From positions 186,001 to 250,000 of the forward strand of contig NZ_AYZL01000020.1 of NCBI RefSeq assembly GCF_001436605.1: a stretch of DNA of 64,000 bases, written 5' to 3'. The notes below the pieces were generated by a model, which was not told the DNA's origin, did not search any database, and worked only from the letters and a program-made list of their open reading frames with translations. Shown in pieces: positions 44,796-53,069 of the stretch. Position numbers and translations under genes: made by a program. Source of the stretch: Holzapfeliella floricola DSM 23037 = JCM 16512. GTDB taxonomy: Bacteria; Bacillota; Bacilli; Lactobacillales; Lactobacillaceae. Numbering within the stretch: the stretch's first letter is position 1; each line of letters starts with the position of its first letter.

Positions 44796-45551
44796 TTACC
44801 AACTGGCAAGTGCTTTTTTAAGATTATTTTGATAATTGGCGTCTTTAAATGGCACATTAGCTTTACCAAAATCTGTATTGTTTAAGGCATTACGTGCAGC
44901 TGGTGTTAAATCATCCCAACCAATTAAAGGCTGGCTCCCACCAACTTCGCCATTAGATGGTGAAAGTGAGTGATCGACAAACTTAGGAACGGGTTTCATA
45001 TTGTCATAGCCGACTAGAGGTGTATTTCCTTTGAAGGTCTTGCCACTATAACCGTAACTCGTATAGCCACCATGTGCAGAATAAGAGACTTTCAGAACTT
45101 TAGGGTTTTTGTTAGCTGGATTATCTAACCAAACGACAATATTTTCCCAATCATGACGGTGACCGCCAATGCGTGAGTCTGGTTCATCTTTTGGGAAGTA
45201 CCAAGAATACATGATTGCCCATTTACCTTGATACCAGCCTGAACGTGCATACACTTGTCCAGTACTCTTGCTAGCATTTCCACTAGGTGTTCCTGAAGCT
45301 TGTAAGCCCCCGCTGGTATTACCTGCAGCATCAACTGCTGGGAATGGCACAGCTCCACTATAAACCTTTAATACAGGCTTATATTTCTTTTCAATTTGTT
45401 CTGTTAAATTTGACGGATTTGTTTCTTTAAATCCTACCACTTTATTATGATCAATCACTGCAGCTGAAGCTGGTTGTGAGGATTGATTAATTAGGGATGC
45501 ACTAAGTCCTAATGCAACCGCTGATAAAATTGTGACAACTTTCTTATTCAT
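44796..45551 (-). CDS. secreted NLP (NPP1, necrosis- and ethylene-inducing-like) protein
   Basis: The 251-residue protein has a signal peptide (LSAVALGLSASL, cleavage expected near SAA at 30) and the two hallmark NLP motifs: AIMYSWYFPKDEP (112-124) and GHRHDWENIVVWLD (130-143). The second carries the divalent metal site residues of the GHRHDWE heptapeptide without change. NLPs are known from oomycetes, fungi and some plant-associated bacteria, where they bind plant sphingolipids and lyse dicot cells. The typical Cys pair of type 1 NLPs is absent. It has its own promoter region and terminator. Target here is unknown. Confidence 0.9.
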   Translation of the reverse strand: MNKKVVTILSAVALGLSASLINQSSQPASAAVIDHNKVVGFKETNPSNLTEQIEKKYKPVLKVYSGAVPFPAVDAAGNTSGGLQASGTPSGNASKSTGQVYARSGWYQGKWAIMYSWYFPKDEPDSRIGGHRHDWENIVVWLDNPANKNPKVLKVSYSAHGGYTSYGYSGKTFKGNTPLVGYDNMKPVPKFVDHSLSPSNGEVGGSQPLIGWDDLTPAARNALNNTDFGKANVPFKDANYQNNLKKALASW

Positions 45552-45612
45552 AGTCTTTCTCCTCCTTATTGTTAGTTATATAGTTTATCATATTTGTTTA
45601 ATATTTTTAAGG

Positions 45613-45646
45613 TAAAAAAAAGAAGTTACCTAGAAGTAACTTCTTT
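45613..45646 (-). terminator. terminator of the secreted-protein gene at 45657 (leftward)
   Basis: AAAGAAGTTAC / GTAACTTCTTT stem with the loop CTAGAA; the T run lies on the minus strand, just past the gene end and ahead of the NLP gene. Confidence 0.8.
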
Positions 45647-45656
45647 ACATCAATGC

Positions 45657-46316
45657 TCACTTTAATGTCACACTGCCCTTTGTCTGACCTGTTCCAATCA
45701 TATTTTGATAGCTATCACCTACCGCCATCAATTCATCTGCAGATACATTAACTGCACTTAAAACTGGTGCTAAGTAAGGCGTCAATGATCTTGATGTGAG
45801 TGAAAGTGAGCCATAGGATTCTGCTCCAGTAAGATTACCGAAAAAGTGGTTATAAGTCCCTAAATCATGAAAGGCTGTCCTTAAAATATTAAGCGTTTCA
45901 ATATTATTTCCTTGTACCGTAACTTCATTATTGACAATACTAATTGTTATATCACTTCTCATATTACTAAACCCAATGCCGGCATTCTCAAAACTAGTTT
46001 GAGGTACATTTAAAGAAATACTAGCACCATTATACTCGGTTAATAACCCATTAATTTGTTCTTGATAAGTACCATCTGATAATTTTTCTTGATTTAACTG
46101 AGTGATTGCTTGAGATAACTGGTTAAACTTATCGTTAATTTGTGTGACAATTAATGATTTTGTTTCTATGTAGTTTGTATTTCCAATATTATGTTCAATT
46201 AAGTGGTTGGTTTCTGTGGTATCGGCTTGCACAGATAAGTGCTGTGTCATCGATAGTCCAATCCCACCTAATGCTAAGACACCTGTTGTAAGTACAGCTA
46301 CTTTTTTAAAATTCAT
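45657..46316 (-). CDS. secreted protein of unknown function
   Basis: The 219-residue product has a signal peptide (MNFKKVAVLTTGVLALGGIG, cleavage near VQA at about 36) and a Thr/Asn/Gln-rich soluble domain with two related-looking halves around SQAITQLNQEKLSDG and LTGAESYGSLSLTSRS. No family is recognised. The ATG at 46316 follows AGGGGG; the frame is open further upstream but without a ribosome site. It lies next to the NLP gene but is separated from it by a terminator. Confidence 0.65.
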   Translation of the reverse strand: MNFKKVAVLTTGVLALGGIGLSMTQHLSVQADTTETNHLIEHNIGNTNYIETKSLIVTQINDKFNQLSQAITQLNQEKLSDGTYQEQINGLLTEYNGASISLNVPQTSFENAGIGFSNMRSDITISIVNNEVTVQGNNIETLNILRTAFHDLGTYNHFFGNLTGAESYGSLSLTSRSLTPYLAPVLSAVNVSADELMAVGDSYQNMIGTGQTKGSVTLK

Positions 46317-46443
46317 TATTAAAATCCCCCTATACGAATAATCCAACTTTCGCGTATACCGTAGCACAAACTCTGTCAGTATTCTAGTTTTTGAATTAAT
46401 TAGCATGATATAATGTTATTAATTAATTTCAGAGGAGGAAGTA

Positions 46444-46674
46444 ATGTTTAATCGATTCTATAATTACTGCAGTCGTAAATCGTCACATATTGGCTCTAAA
46501 TTCCACTTTTATACAGGTCTGACAGTTATATTTTCAGGTGTTTTTGCTTTCATACTAGAAAGAAAAATTACAATCCCATTATTACTTTTTGTTTCAGGAT
46601 TAACTGTCATATTCCCTTTACCTAGTAAAAATAATAGGAATTCAGATTCTAAACAGGAGAAAAATAAAAAATGA
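46444..46674 (+). CDS. small membrane protein
   Basis: The 76-residue product has two hydrophobic segments (about 23-41 and 44-60) and a Lys/Asn-rich tail. AGGAGG lies eight bases before the ATG, so translation is well supported. It overlaps the next small membrane gene by 4 bases, so the two are co-translated. Function unknown. Confidence 0.6.
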   Translation: MFNRFYNYCSRKSSHIGSKFHFYTGLTVIFSGVFAFILERKITIPLLLFVSGLTVIFPLPSKNNRNSDSKQEKNKK

Positions 46675-46853
46675 AGAAAATTTTTTATGCTCTATTAACA
46701 TCAGTGGCTTTTATGATGAGTTTTTACTTAGTAATTAGACTGTTAGGTTACGATGTATCTACCCCTACTTTAATTGTTGGCACCCTAATTATTATTCTTT
46801 GGAATTTAATTTATTCATATATTCGAAGCAAAAATAAAAATCAAGCTGAATAA
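46671..46853 (+). CDS. small membrane protein
   Basis: The 60-residue product has two predicted spans (about 4-24 and 31-49) and a basic tail RSKNKNQAE. It overlaps the upstream gene by 4 bases (ATGA) and has AGGAG in the preceding coding sequence. Function unknown; the two proteins may form a complex. Confidence 0.6.
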   Translation: MKKIFYALLTSVAFMMSFYLVIRLLGYDVSTPTLIVGTLIIILWNLIYSYIRSKNKNQAE

Positions 46854-46866
46854 GCTTGATTTTTTA
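46837..46866 (+). terminator. terminator after the small membrane pair
   Basis: AAATCAAGCT / AGCTTGATTT stem with a T run. Confidence 0.8.
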
Positions 46867-46879
46867 GTGTTTTAGACAC

Positions 46880-46909
46880 AAAAAAAGAGCCTGTAAGGCT
46901 CTTTTTTAA
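46880..46909 (-). terminator. terminator of cspA (leftward)
   Basis: AAAAAAGAGCC / GGCTCTTTTTT stem with a 5-base loop, directly after the cspA stop on the minus strand. Confidence 0.88.
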
Positions 46910-47107
46910 TTATTTTTGGATGTTAACTGCTTGAGGACCGCGGTCACTTTGTTCGATATCGAAAGTAACTTTTTGACCTTCATCTAAAGTTTTGAATCCA
47001 TCTGATTGAATAGCTGAGAAGTGAGCAAACACATCTTCGCCATTTTCTTGAGTGATAAAACCAAAACCTTTGTCAGCGTTAAACCATTTAACTGTTCCGT
47101 TAACCAT
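46910..47107 (-). CDS. cold-shock protein, CspA family
   Basis: The 65-residue single-domain protein ([20 protein letters not shown]) has both RNA-binding motifs, KGFGFI and VFAHFSAI. These are RNA chaperones that prevent secondary structure in mRNA. GGAGG precedes the ATG. A leader of about 120-130 bases with a palindrome lies upstream, as is common for csp genes. Confidence 0.95.
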   Translation of the reverse strand: MVNGTVKWFNADKGFGFITQENGEDVFAHFSAIQSDGFKTLDEGQKVTFDIEQSDRGPQAVNIQK

Positions 47108-47217
47108 ATATAATTTCCTCCTGTTGCATATTTAAATATGCGATTTGTTGCAATGAATATTTGATAAGTAAAAGTAAAAATTATATATAATGTATAACAT
47201 CACAGTTCACGTTTCAA
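47108..47217 (-). promoter_or_regulatory. cspA leader and promoter with a 16-bp palindrome
   Basis: On the minus strand TTGAAA (about 47217-47212) is followed by an AT-rich TATACAT/TATAAT region. The leader contains a perfect palindrome GCATATTTAAATATGC (47126-47141), ten bases before the GGAGG. Such a stem could change ribosome access with temperature. Placement of the -10 box is uncertain. Confidence 0.5.
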
Positions 47218-47219
47218 AA

Positions 47220-47551
47220 TCAATTACATACGTAGTATAACACGAGATAAAAACTAATGCTACTCATTTTTTATAAAAGGTCGTGAAAATATTTGTTTTC
47301 TTGTTAAATTTTAACAACTTACAATGGATATAAGAGAGTTAACATGATTTAACTCTGCAGCAATTCCAGCAAAAAAATCCACCTACTCCTAATGAGAGCT
47401 ATCCTGCACTTCTTCTTTTATTTAACTAATGACTTCTTATCATTCATATTTAAGAATAGTTAGTATTCTTAGTGTTACCACAAGCGCACAGGTTACCGTG
47501 AAACTGACTATTACTAACGATATACCTAATCCACATATATAATAAATATTT
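47220..47551. other. intergenic region, no supported gene
   Basis: About 330 bases. The minus strand has a short hydrophobic frame (LGISLVIVSFTVTCALVVTL, about 47530-47440) directly after the stop of the gene at 47552, but it has no ATG, GTG or TTG start. It may be a remnant of a longer membrane protein. No RNA gene is evident. Confidence 0.4.
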
Positions 47552-48028
47552 TCATCTAAACATATACTTTGAAATATATTCAGCTAGTTTCAAGATACCT
47601 ACTAAAATATGAATTAAAAATATACCTATTTTTGTTATAGAATGAGATTTACTTTGTGGATAATAGCTTTGGATATTTTTACTTAAATAGAGTGTTGCTA
47701 TTATTAATATGATTGTATTAATTGTGTTGTTATAAATTTTAAATAAAGTTAAATATCCCAAAAAGATAAAAATTATCTCAATATATAAAACCCATTTAAT
47801 CTTATCTTTAAATTCGTTTTTTAATTCTCTAGAATCCATGAACAAGGGTTTGTTGTTATCTAATAAACAATCGTTTAAAATCTGGAATTTACCTTCAATA
47901 TACTTGACTAAGTGATAGTCTGGAATTCCGCGATCATTTTCCCACGCTGATATCGTTTTGCGAGAAACATTTAACTCTTGAGCTAACTGCTCTTGTGTGA
48001 GTTTATGATACTTTCGGATATATTTCAT
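47552..48028 (-). CDS. XRE-type helix-turn-helix protein with membrane domain
   Basis: The 158-residue protein has an N-terminal Cro/CI helix-turn-helix (KLTQEQLAQELNVSRKTISA, about 9-28, then WENDRGIPDYH) and a C-terminal part with three hydrophobic spans (about 78-97, 102-118, 133-150). This DNA-binding plus membrane plan is common in Firmicutes and usually controls a neighbouring membrane or toxin-like gene. The divergent small membrane protein gene at 48229 is a possible target. The signal sensed is unknown. Confidence 0.8.
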   Translation of the reverse strand: MKYIRKYHKLTQEQLAQELNVSRKTISAWENDRGIPDYHLVKYIEGKFQILNDCLLDNNKPLFMDSRELKNEFKDKIKWVLYIEIIFIFLGYLTLFKIYNNTINTIILIIATLYLSKNIQSYYPQSKSHSITKIGIFLIHILVGILKLAEYISKYMFR

Positions 48029-48228
48029 TTTTTCACTAAATTCGACAATAAATCCCCCAACCTAATAGTTTATTTTTATAGAAATATTATATACTAAGTT
48101 GAATAAATCGAAAAGGATTATCCGATGCCTTCTATCAACAGCCACAATTAAGTTTGAAAAGATATATAGTCGATTAGTCTAACTTCACATGTTATACTCA
48201 TATCTAATAAACAAGGAGGACGTTTTTT

Positions 48229-48405
48229 ATGAATCATTCAGAAAAGTTCCGTGTAATTATTGGATTAACATCTGCAATGTTGTTTGTGTTAGTATTACTC
48301 AATATATTTTTTATCCATAACAATATGTTAACTAATATTCTAAGCTTAATAATTATCATTTTGAATACATTTAATTACTTCTTCTTTTGGAGAAAAGAAA
48401 AGTAA
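48229..48405 (+). CDS. small membrane protein, divergent from the XRE gene
   Basis: A 58-residue product read from an ATG with AAGGAGGA ten bases upstream: a charged start MNHSEKFRV, two hydrophobic segments (IIGLTSAMLFVLVLLNIFF and NILSLIIIILNTF), and a basic end WRKEK. The excellent ribosome site supports expression. It is followed by a terminator. The divergent HTH-membrane regulator 200 bases away may control it. Confidence 0.6.
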   Translation: MNHSEKFRVIIGLTSAMLFVLVLLNIFFIHNNMLTNILSLIIIILNTFNYFFFWRKEK

Positions 48406-48445
48406 TTGAGGTCTTGTTAAGACTTCCAAAGCATCGTAAAGAAAT

Positions 48446-48487
48446 CAAAAAGAGTCCATCAGCTACTTAGCTGATGAACTCTTTTTT
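48446..48487. terminator. bidirectional terminator
   Basis: AAAAAGAGT-CATCAGCT / AGCTGATGAACTCTTTTT stem between the convergent genes at 48229 and 48463. Confidence 0.85.
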
Positions 48488-48849
48488 GCTTTTAATATAG
48501 TATCAACTATTATTCTTATTAACCCAAATACTGATAATACAACTGTAAGAGAATCGAAAATATAAAACCAACTGTTCAAAGAACTAACATATTCCTTTTG
48601 AAATAGTAGCAGATTAAAAATCATCATTATCAAAAATACCGATAAGTATAAATATTTATCGGGAACACGTTGAAAAAATTTTTGAAATATAGGTCTAATT
48701 TGCTCATGTTTCAATACTCCGAACCACGCTATAAACACAATACACAAAAGTAATACCGATAAAAATGTACTAGTACTGGGATTCAAATGGTTGATAAGTG
48801 CAAATCCAGCTAAGAGGTTTATAGCAACAAAATAGTATTTTTTATACAT
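48463..48849 (-). CDS. membrane protein of unknown function
   Basis: The 128-residue protein has four hydrophobic spans and a short basic C-terminus (KAKKSSSAK). The end of the gene is part of the terminator stem. No clear ribosome site was found beyond AGAGG before the ATG. It follows the gene at 48891 on the same strand after 41 bases and may share its transcript. No family is recognised. Confidence 0.6.
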   Translation of the reverse strand: MYKKYYFVAINLLAGFALINHLNPSTSTFLSVLLLCIVFIAWFGVLKHEQIRPIFQKFFQRVPDKYLYLSVFLIMMIFNLLLFQKEYVSSLNSWFYIFDSLTVVLSVFGLIRIIVDTILKAKKSSSAK

Positions 48850-48890
48850 ATGAAGTGCCTCTTTCTTCCATTGAAATCATCAAATAACTA

Positions 48891-49124
48891 TTACTGAACA
48901 ATCATTTCATCAATCAGTGACTTTACTTCTTTTCGTTTGAACACAATAAAAGTATAGAAATTGTTGTCAGTAGTTACCGTTATCATTTTAGAGATTTTAG
49001 GGTCTTCTGTGACAGTCACTATCTCTGATGACGGAATAAATTGTGGATCTCTATGAAAGTTTAAAAAGTGTGGCTTAAAAAATAATCCCTCTTCCGCTAT
49101 GGTTAAATCCCCTCGCGTATTCAT
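48891..49124 (-). CDS. small PH/GRAM-like protein
   Basis: The 77-residue protein reads as a set of short beta strands then a helix (GDLTIAEEGLFFKP, SSEIVTVTED, NNFYTFIVFKRKEVKSLIDEM), the order seen in small GRAM or PH-like domains. The assignment is by pattern only. It is upstream of the membrane protein gene on the same strand. Confidence 0.5.
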   Translation of the reverse strand: MNTRGDLTIAEEGLFFKPHFLNFHRDPQFIPSSEIVTVTEDPKISKMITVTTDNNFYTFIVFKRKEVKSLIDEMIVQ

Positions 49125-49308
49125 ACCCTTCCGTTGAATTTGTTACAAATTTATAAAGTAACCGTTTAATACCCTTTAAATTAGTTAAGGATCCTCTTTT
49201 AGTTTAAGTTTGACGTTCAATTGTTTAACATCTTTAAAAATTCGATACTATAAATTTAGGTTTTCAGATAATATAGTATATATAAAATGTTTAAATTATA
49301 TAAAGGAG

Positions 49309-50388
49309 ATGGTTAAAATATTTAAACCTTATGAACCTTGCCCCTGTGATAGTGGAAAAAAATACAAATTTTGCTGTTTTAAAAAAAGTAAAAATAATCG
49401 TAGTAATCATTCAAGTTTAGGACAGTTAATGTTTGATATGAGAAATAAATATAGAAAATCTAATTTCAAAAAATGCTTTTCTTTTGATGATCAATGTAAT
49501 TATGGTTTTATCGATGCACATTCTCTCCAAAATAATGGTGTCTTAAAAGAAATATCGGAGGATAATCATGTTTATGAGCTTGCAACCAATCAAAATAAAG
49601 GACTGGAATTTAAAAAAATCGGAAAAAATCAAGCCAGTACATTTAACGGATTTTGCAAATATCATGATGAAATTTACTTTACAAAAATTGAAGATGAAAA
49701 ATATAAGAATACATCTGAACAAAATTTTTGGTATGCTTATCGAGCGTGGGCATTAGAAACCCATAGACTATATAGATTAAAAAAATTTTATTCCTACGTA
49801 TGTCGTGATAACCCACAATTAACTCAAAATCCATTATTTTATTATAAATATCAGGAATTAGAACTAACAATTAAAGATTCTAATATAGAGTTCGAAAAAT
49901 TCAAAAAAGTATATGACAACAATCAATTTGATAGTTTAGAGACATTCTCAAAGGAGTTAAATTTCAAAGTTGGCTTTACAGCTACCACAGCAGTGGGAGT
50001 TGACATTGATCCAAGAGGACATCCTGCTGCTGATATATACAATTATGATGAACAACTGGTTATTCCTTCTCTGTTTATATCTGTACTTCCCCAAAAAGAA
50101 ACAACTTTGCTGATAGTATCTCGCTTTAAAGAAGATAGTTGCTATGATAATATTATAGATTCTTTAAAGACAGTATCTACTGATACGGTTTTTGATTATA
50201 TAACTTATTGTTTATCACAATTTAGTGAAAATATATATTTCTCACCTAAAACAATTGATAATTTAGAAGAAAAACAAAGAAGATTACTTCTAAAAGCATT
50301 TGTAGGAACTGCCTCTTTCACAATACAAGATAGGATAGAAACAACAATAGCAGCTCAAAATATTCGCTTGTTTAATTTGAAAATGTAA
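49309..50388 (+). CDS. SEC-C motif protein of unknown function
   Basis: The 359-residue protein opens with a complete SEC-C zinc motif, CPCDSGKKYKFCC (residues 11-23), here at the N-terminus instead of the more common C-terminal place. The rest has no recognised domain; YGFIDAHSLQNNGVL and TFNGFCKYHDEIYF recall His/Cys-rich nuclease-like proteins, which is only a guess. The start is unclear: the ATG at 49309 overlaps the ribosome site AAAGGAG, and an earlier in-frame start gives a 33-residue leader. It faces two leftward genes. Confidence 0.65.
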   Translation: MVKIFKPYEPCPCDSGKKYKFCCFKKSKNNRSNHSSLGQLMFDMRNKYRKSNFKKCFSFDDQCNYGFIDAHSLQNNGVLKEISEDNHVYELATNQNKGLEFKKIGKNQASTFNGFCKYHDEIYFTKIEDEKYKNTSEQNFWYAYRAWALETHRLYRLKKFYSYVCRDNPQLTQNPLFYYKYQELELTIKDSNIEFEKFKKVYDNNQFDSLETFSKELNFKVGFTATTAVGVDIDPRGHPAADIYNYDEQLVIPSLFISVLPQKETTLLIVSRFKEDSCYDNIIDSLKTVSTDTVFDYITYCLSQFSENIYFSPKTIDNLEEKQRRLLLKAFVGTASFTIQDRIETTIAAQNIRLFNLKM

Positions 50389-50397
50389 TAGTTTCTT

Positions 50398-51159
50398 TTA
50401 TTCAAGACAACTTAGCATTTTTCTGCCTCTAGCTTGAATAATACTACTTGCTGCTTCAACATACTCCTCAAAATTTTTCTTTTCTGAAAGTGCAATAATG
50501 TTTCCTCTTTTATCTAGGTAATCATTCAAAAAGTTTTTGTTTATATAATCTTCAAAATTATTAAAGTAATTAAAAAAACTATTAGCTCTATGTGTAGCCT
50601 TCTGCAAATTTGTCTTTGAAGGTAAAGTATTTTGATAAAATCGTTTTAGTTCTTTTAAAAACTTATCGAAAAAATCATTGTATGGATTATAACTACGGCA
50701 GGGATTTATTTTATAACTACATATACACTTTTCTTTGCAATCACACACTTTGAAAGTTGACGGAAAGAAAATGAAATTACCCAGTTGATAATTGTTGCAA
50801 ATATATCTTTTAGATTTATCGTTGATATCATCAAATTCAAATAAATGATTATCGTTGTATTGACCCTTTTGCCTAATTATTTTTATTATTTTTAGTTGAC
50901 ACTCTCTATCAAGGTTGGTAAAACTTTTTTTGTAAAAATACTTAATAGCCATTCGATAAGTGTTCATCGAGTCTCCAGTGTGTATTTTAGAATCATACCA
51001 TGAAAAAAGCGTTGCATTGATTGCTCGAATAAGCTTACTATTATCTGGTCTGATAGATTCTTTTAAAAAGTCATAACGAATAGCGTATCGTTTGTCTTTT
51101 TTAAATGTATCTATTGTTATTGTTTTGTTGTTGATATACTCAGTTAATAACATATCCAT
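50398..51159 (-). CDS. hypothetical protein with a Cys cluster
   Basis: The 253-residue protein has a segment VCDCKEKCICSYKINPC with six cysteines near residue 140, likely metal-binding, within a mostly helical, Asn/Lys-rich chain. FEFDDINDKSKRYICNNYQL precedes it. No family is recognised with confidence. Its start overlaps the end of the DUF1643 gene by 20 bases, so the two are translationally coupled and probably act together. Confidence 0.6.
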   Translation of the reverse strand: MDMLLTEYINNKTITIDTFKKDKRYAIRYDFLKESIRPDNSKLIRAINATLFSWYDSKIHTGDSMNTYRMAIKYFYKKSFTNLDRECQLKIIKIIRQKGQYNDNHLFEFDDINDKSKRYICNNYQLGNFIFFPSTFKVCDCKEKCICSYKINPCRSYNPYNDFFDKFLKELKRFYQNTLPSKTNLQKATHRANSFFNYFNNFEDYINKNFLNDYLDKRGNIIALSEKKNFEEYVEAASSIIQARGRKMLSCLE

Positions 51160-51793
51160 CTATTTCTTCTTTTCTTAATAAATCAAACACGTATTTATCG
51201 TTCTTATCTTTTCTTGCTAACGCTAGTCTTATAGGATGAGAAGGGTAACCTGTATTTTCAATGAACTTTTCTTTGGAATTCCCAAAAACATACAAATTAT
51301 TATATTTCTGTATAAAATCAAAATACTCTTGATTCATGATTTTCATCTTTAAACTTCCGGTAGCGATTAATATAGGTGCATTAGGATGACGATGTATAAT
51401 GGACGAAATAATTTCTTGATTACGTAATATCATCTCTTTATTATTATTACATATATTCAGTATTTCTTTTTTATCTGCTCCTGTGTGAATTTTGGTTTTC
51501 ACAAAAGGGATTGTATTTATTAATATCATTTTCTTATATTGAAAATAAAAGCGTTTTATTAGTTTATTAGTTGTTGCGTCTGATTTTTTTTCATTGGAAC
51601 AGCTGGGATTCATCATATAAATAACAATCGCATCTTTTCGAGAATCAGGATTATTCTCTAAATCCTTGAAAACAATAGTCAAATAATATCTCGCACTGAC
51701 TTTATTTTTTGCTTCGCGACGACATTCAATTTTATCTTTTTCTACATATTCTTCACTATATTCAATTTGATTTTTTGCTTCGTGTTCAACCAT
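51140..51793 (-). CDS. DUF1643-family protein
   Basis: The 217-residue protein matches the DUF1643 pattern: RYYLTIVFKD strand, then YMMNPSCSNEKKSDATTNKL near residue 60 (family: MLNPSxAdxxxxDxT), MILINTIPFVKTK, and LIATGSLKMKI. The family is of unknown function and often found in accessory and phage-linked regions. It is the first gene of a two-gene leftward unit. Confidence 0.75.
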   Translation of the reverse strand: MVEHEAKNQIEYSEEYVEKDKIECRREAKNKVSARYYLTIVFKDLENNPDSRKDAIVIYMMNPSCSNEKKSDATTNKLIKRFYFQYKKMILINTIPFVKTKIHTGADKKEILNICNNNKEMILRNQEIISSIIHRHPNAPILIATGSLKMKIMNQEYFDFIQKYNNLYVFGNSKEKFIENTGYPSHPIRLALARKDKNDKYVFDLLRKEEIDGYVIN

Positions 51794-51847
51794 TTTAAAA
51801 CACTCTCCATAATTATTTTATTGTATTACCAATATACCATAATTCCA

Positions 51848-51889
51848 AAAAAGCAGCAGCCCACTCATCTGAGTAGACTGCTGCTTTTT
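51848..51889. terminator. terminator after rlmL (leftward), also before the DUF1643 promoter
   Basis: AAAAAAGCAGCAG / CTGCTGCTTTTTT stem with an 18-base loop, adjacent to the rlmL stop. Confidence 0.85.
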
Positions 51890-51891
51890 TG

Positions 51892-53013
51892 TTATCTTTT
51901 AGCCCAAAATTGGAATAAATCGGTTCTTAAACGGCCGTTATATAGCTTACGGCGTTTGGTTGCTTTTTGATCATAGAACTTCTCAAAACTTAAGTCACTT
52001 GTCAGAATATATTTGCTCCAGTGAGTTAATGGATTAAAGACTTGTCCCATCTCTTTATAAAGTTTACGTACACTTTCAATTTCTTTCATACGTACACCAT
52101 ATGGTGGGTTAGCGATAATAATTCCTTCTTCAACATCTGTCTTGAAGTCTTTCACAGCACGTTGTTTGAATTCAATATCATGCAAGACCCCTGCATCATA
52201 AGCATTAAGCTTTGCAATTTCAATCATTTCTTGGTTAATATCAAAGGCTTCAATCTGAAGTTTAATATCTCGATCAATTGCTTCCTCAGCTTCAACAAGT
52301 GCTTTTTCAAGTAAAGTATTATCGAACCAGTCAAACTGTTCATAAGCAAACTCACGTTTCATTCCTGGTGCAATATTACGCGCTTTCATCGCTGCTTCAA
52401 TTGGAATTGTTCCAGAACCAGTCATAGGATCAACTAATAATTGAGAACCATCGTACTTTGTTAGACCCAGTAGCCCTGCTACAAAGTTTTCTTTCAATGG
52501 TGCTTCCCCATGCTCAGTACGGTAGCCACGTTTGAATAAACTAGCCCCTGTTGTATCTAAAGATACTCTGGCAACATCTTTTGTAATCGTAATATCAAGT
52601 GGGTATGTTGCCCCGTTTTCTAGCAAGACACCACGTCTGTGATATTGTTCTGCCATTTTGTTAACGATGGCTTTTTTGGTAACAGATTGAATACTAGGTT
52701 CGTGGTGTAACTTTGAACGCACACTCTTACCTTGTACAGGAAATGCCCCATCAACTGGGATTAGTTCAGCCCAATCAATTTCGTTGATTTCATCGTAAAG
52801 TTTTTCAAAAGTTGTCACTTTAAACTCTTTAATTAGAATTTTAACACGGTCAGCAACACGTAACCATAAATTAGTTTTTGCGATATCTTCTTGTTCACCT
52901 TCAAAGAAGACACGACCGTTTTCTGTTTCGACTTCATAACCTAAGTCTTGTAGTTCTTGTTTAACTAGTGATTCAAATCCACTAGCCATTGTTGTAAATA
53001 ATTGATAACTCAT
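51892..53013 (-). CDS. rlmL: 23S rRNA (guanine-N2)-methyltransferase, RlmL/YpsC family
   Basis: The 373-residue protein has a THUMP RNA-binding domain (residues about 45-155), then a Rossmann methyltransferase with DPMTGSGTIPIEAA near 192 and the catalytic NPPYGVRM near 300. It matches the short Bacillus YpsC form rather than the fused RlmKL of Escherichia coli. The ypsA-gpsB-rnpB-ypsC order is the conserved one. AGGATGTT is the ribosome region. Confidence 0.93.
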   Translation of the reverse strand: MSYQLFTTMASGFESLVKQELQDLGYEVETENGRVFFEGEQEDIAKTNLWLRVADRVKILIKEFKVTTFEKLYDEINEIDWAELIPVDGAFPVQGKSVRSKLHHEPSIQSVTKKAIVNKMAEQYHRRGVLLENGATYPLDITITKDVARVSLDTTGASLFKRGYRTEHGEAPLKENFVAGLLGLTKYDGSQLLVDPMTGSGTIPIEAAMKARNIAPGMKREFAYEQFDWFDNTLLEKALVEAEEAIDRDIKLQIEAFDINQEMIEIAKLNAYDAGVLHDIEFKQRAVKDFKTDVEEGIIIANPPYGVRMKEIESVRKLYKEMGQVFNPLTHWSKYILTSDLSFEKFYDQKATKRRKLYNGRLRTDLFQFWAKR

Positions 53014-53033
53014 TTTTTAACATCCTTACTTTT

Positions 53034-53066
53034 TCAAAAAAAAAGCTGAGCATTAAGCTCAACTTA
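53034..53066 (-). terminator. terminator of rnpB (leftward)
   Basis: AAGTTGAGCTTAATGCTCAGCTTTTTTT on the minus strand (split as stem GTTGAGC / GCTCAGC) with a long T run, just after the RNase P RNA. Confidence 0.8.
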
Positions 53067-53069
53067 TTA

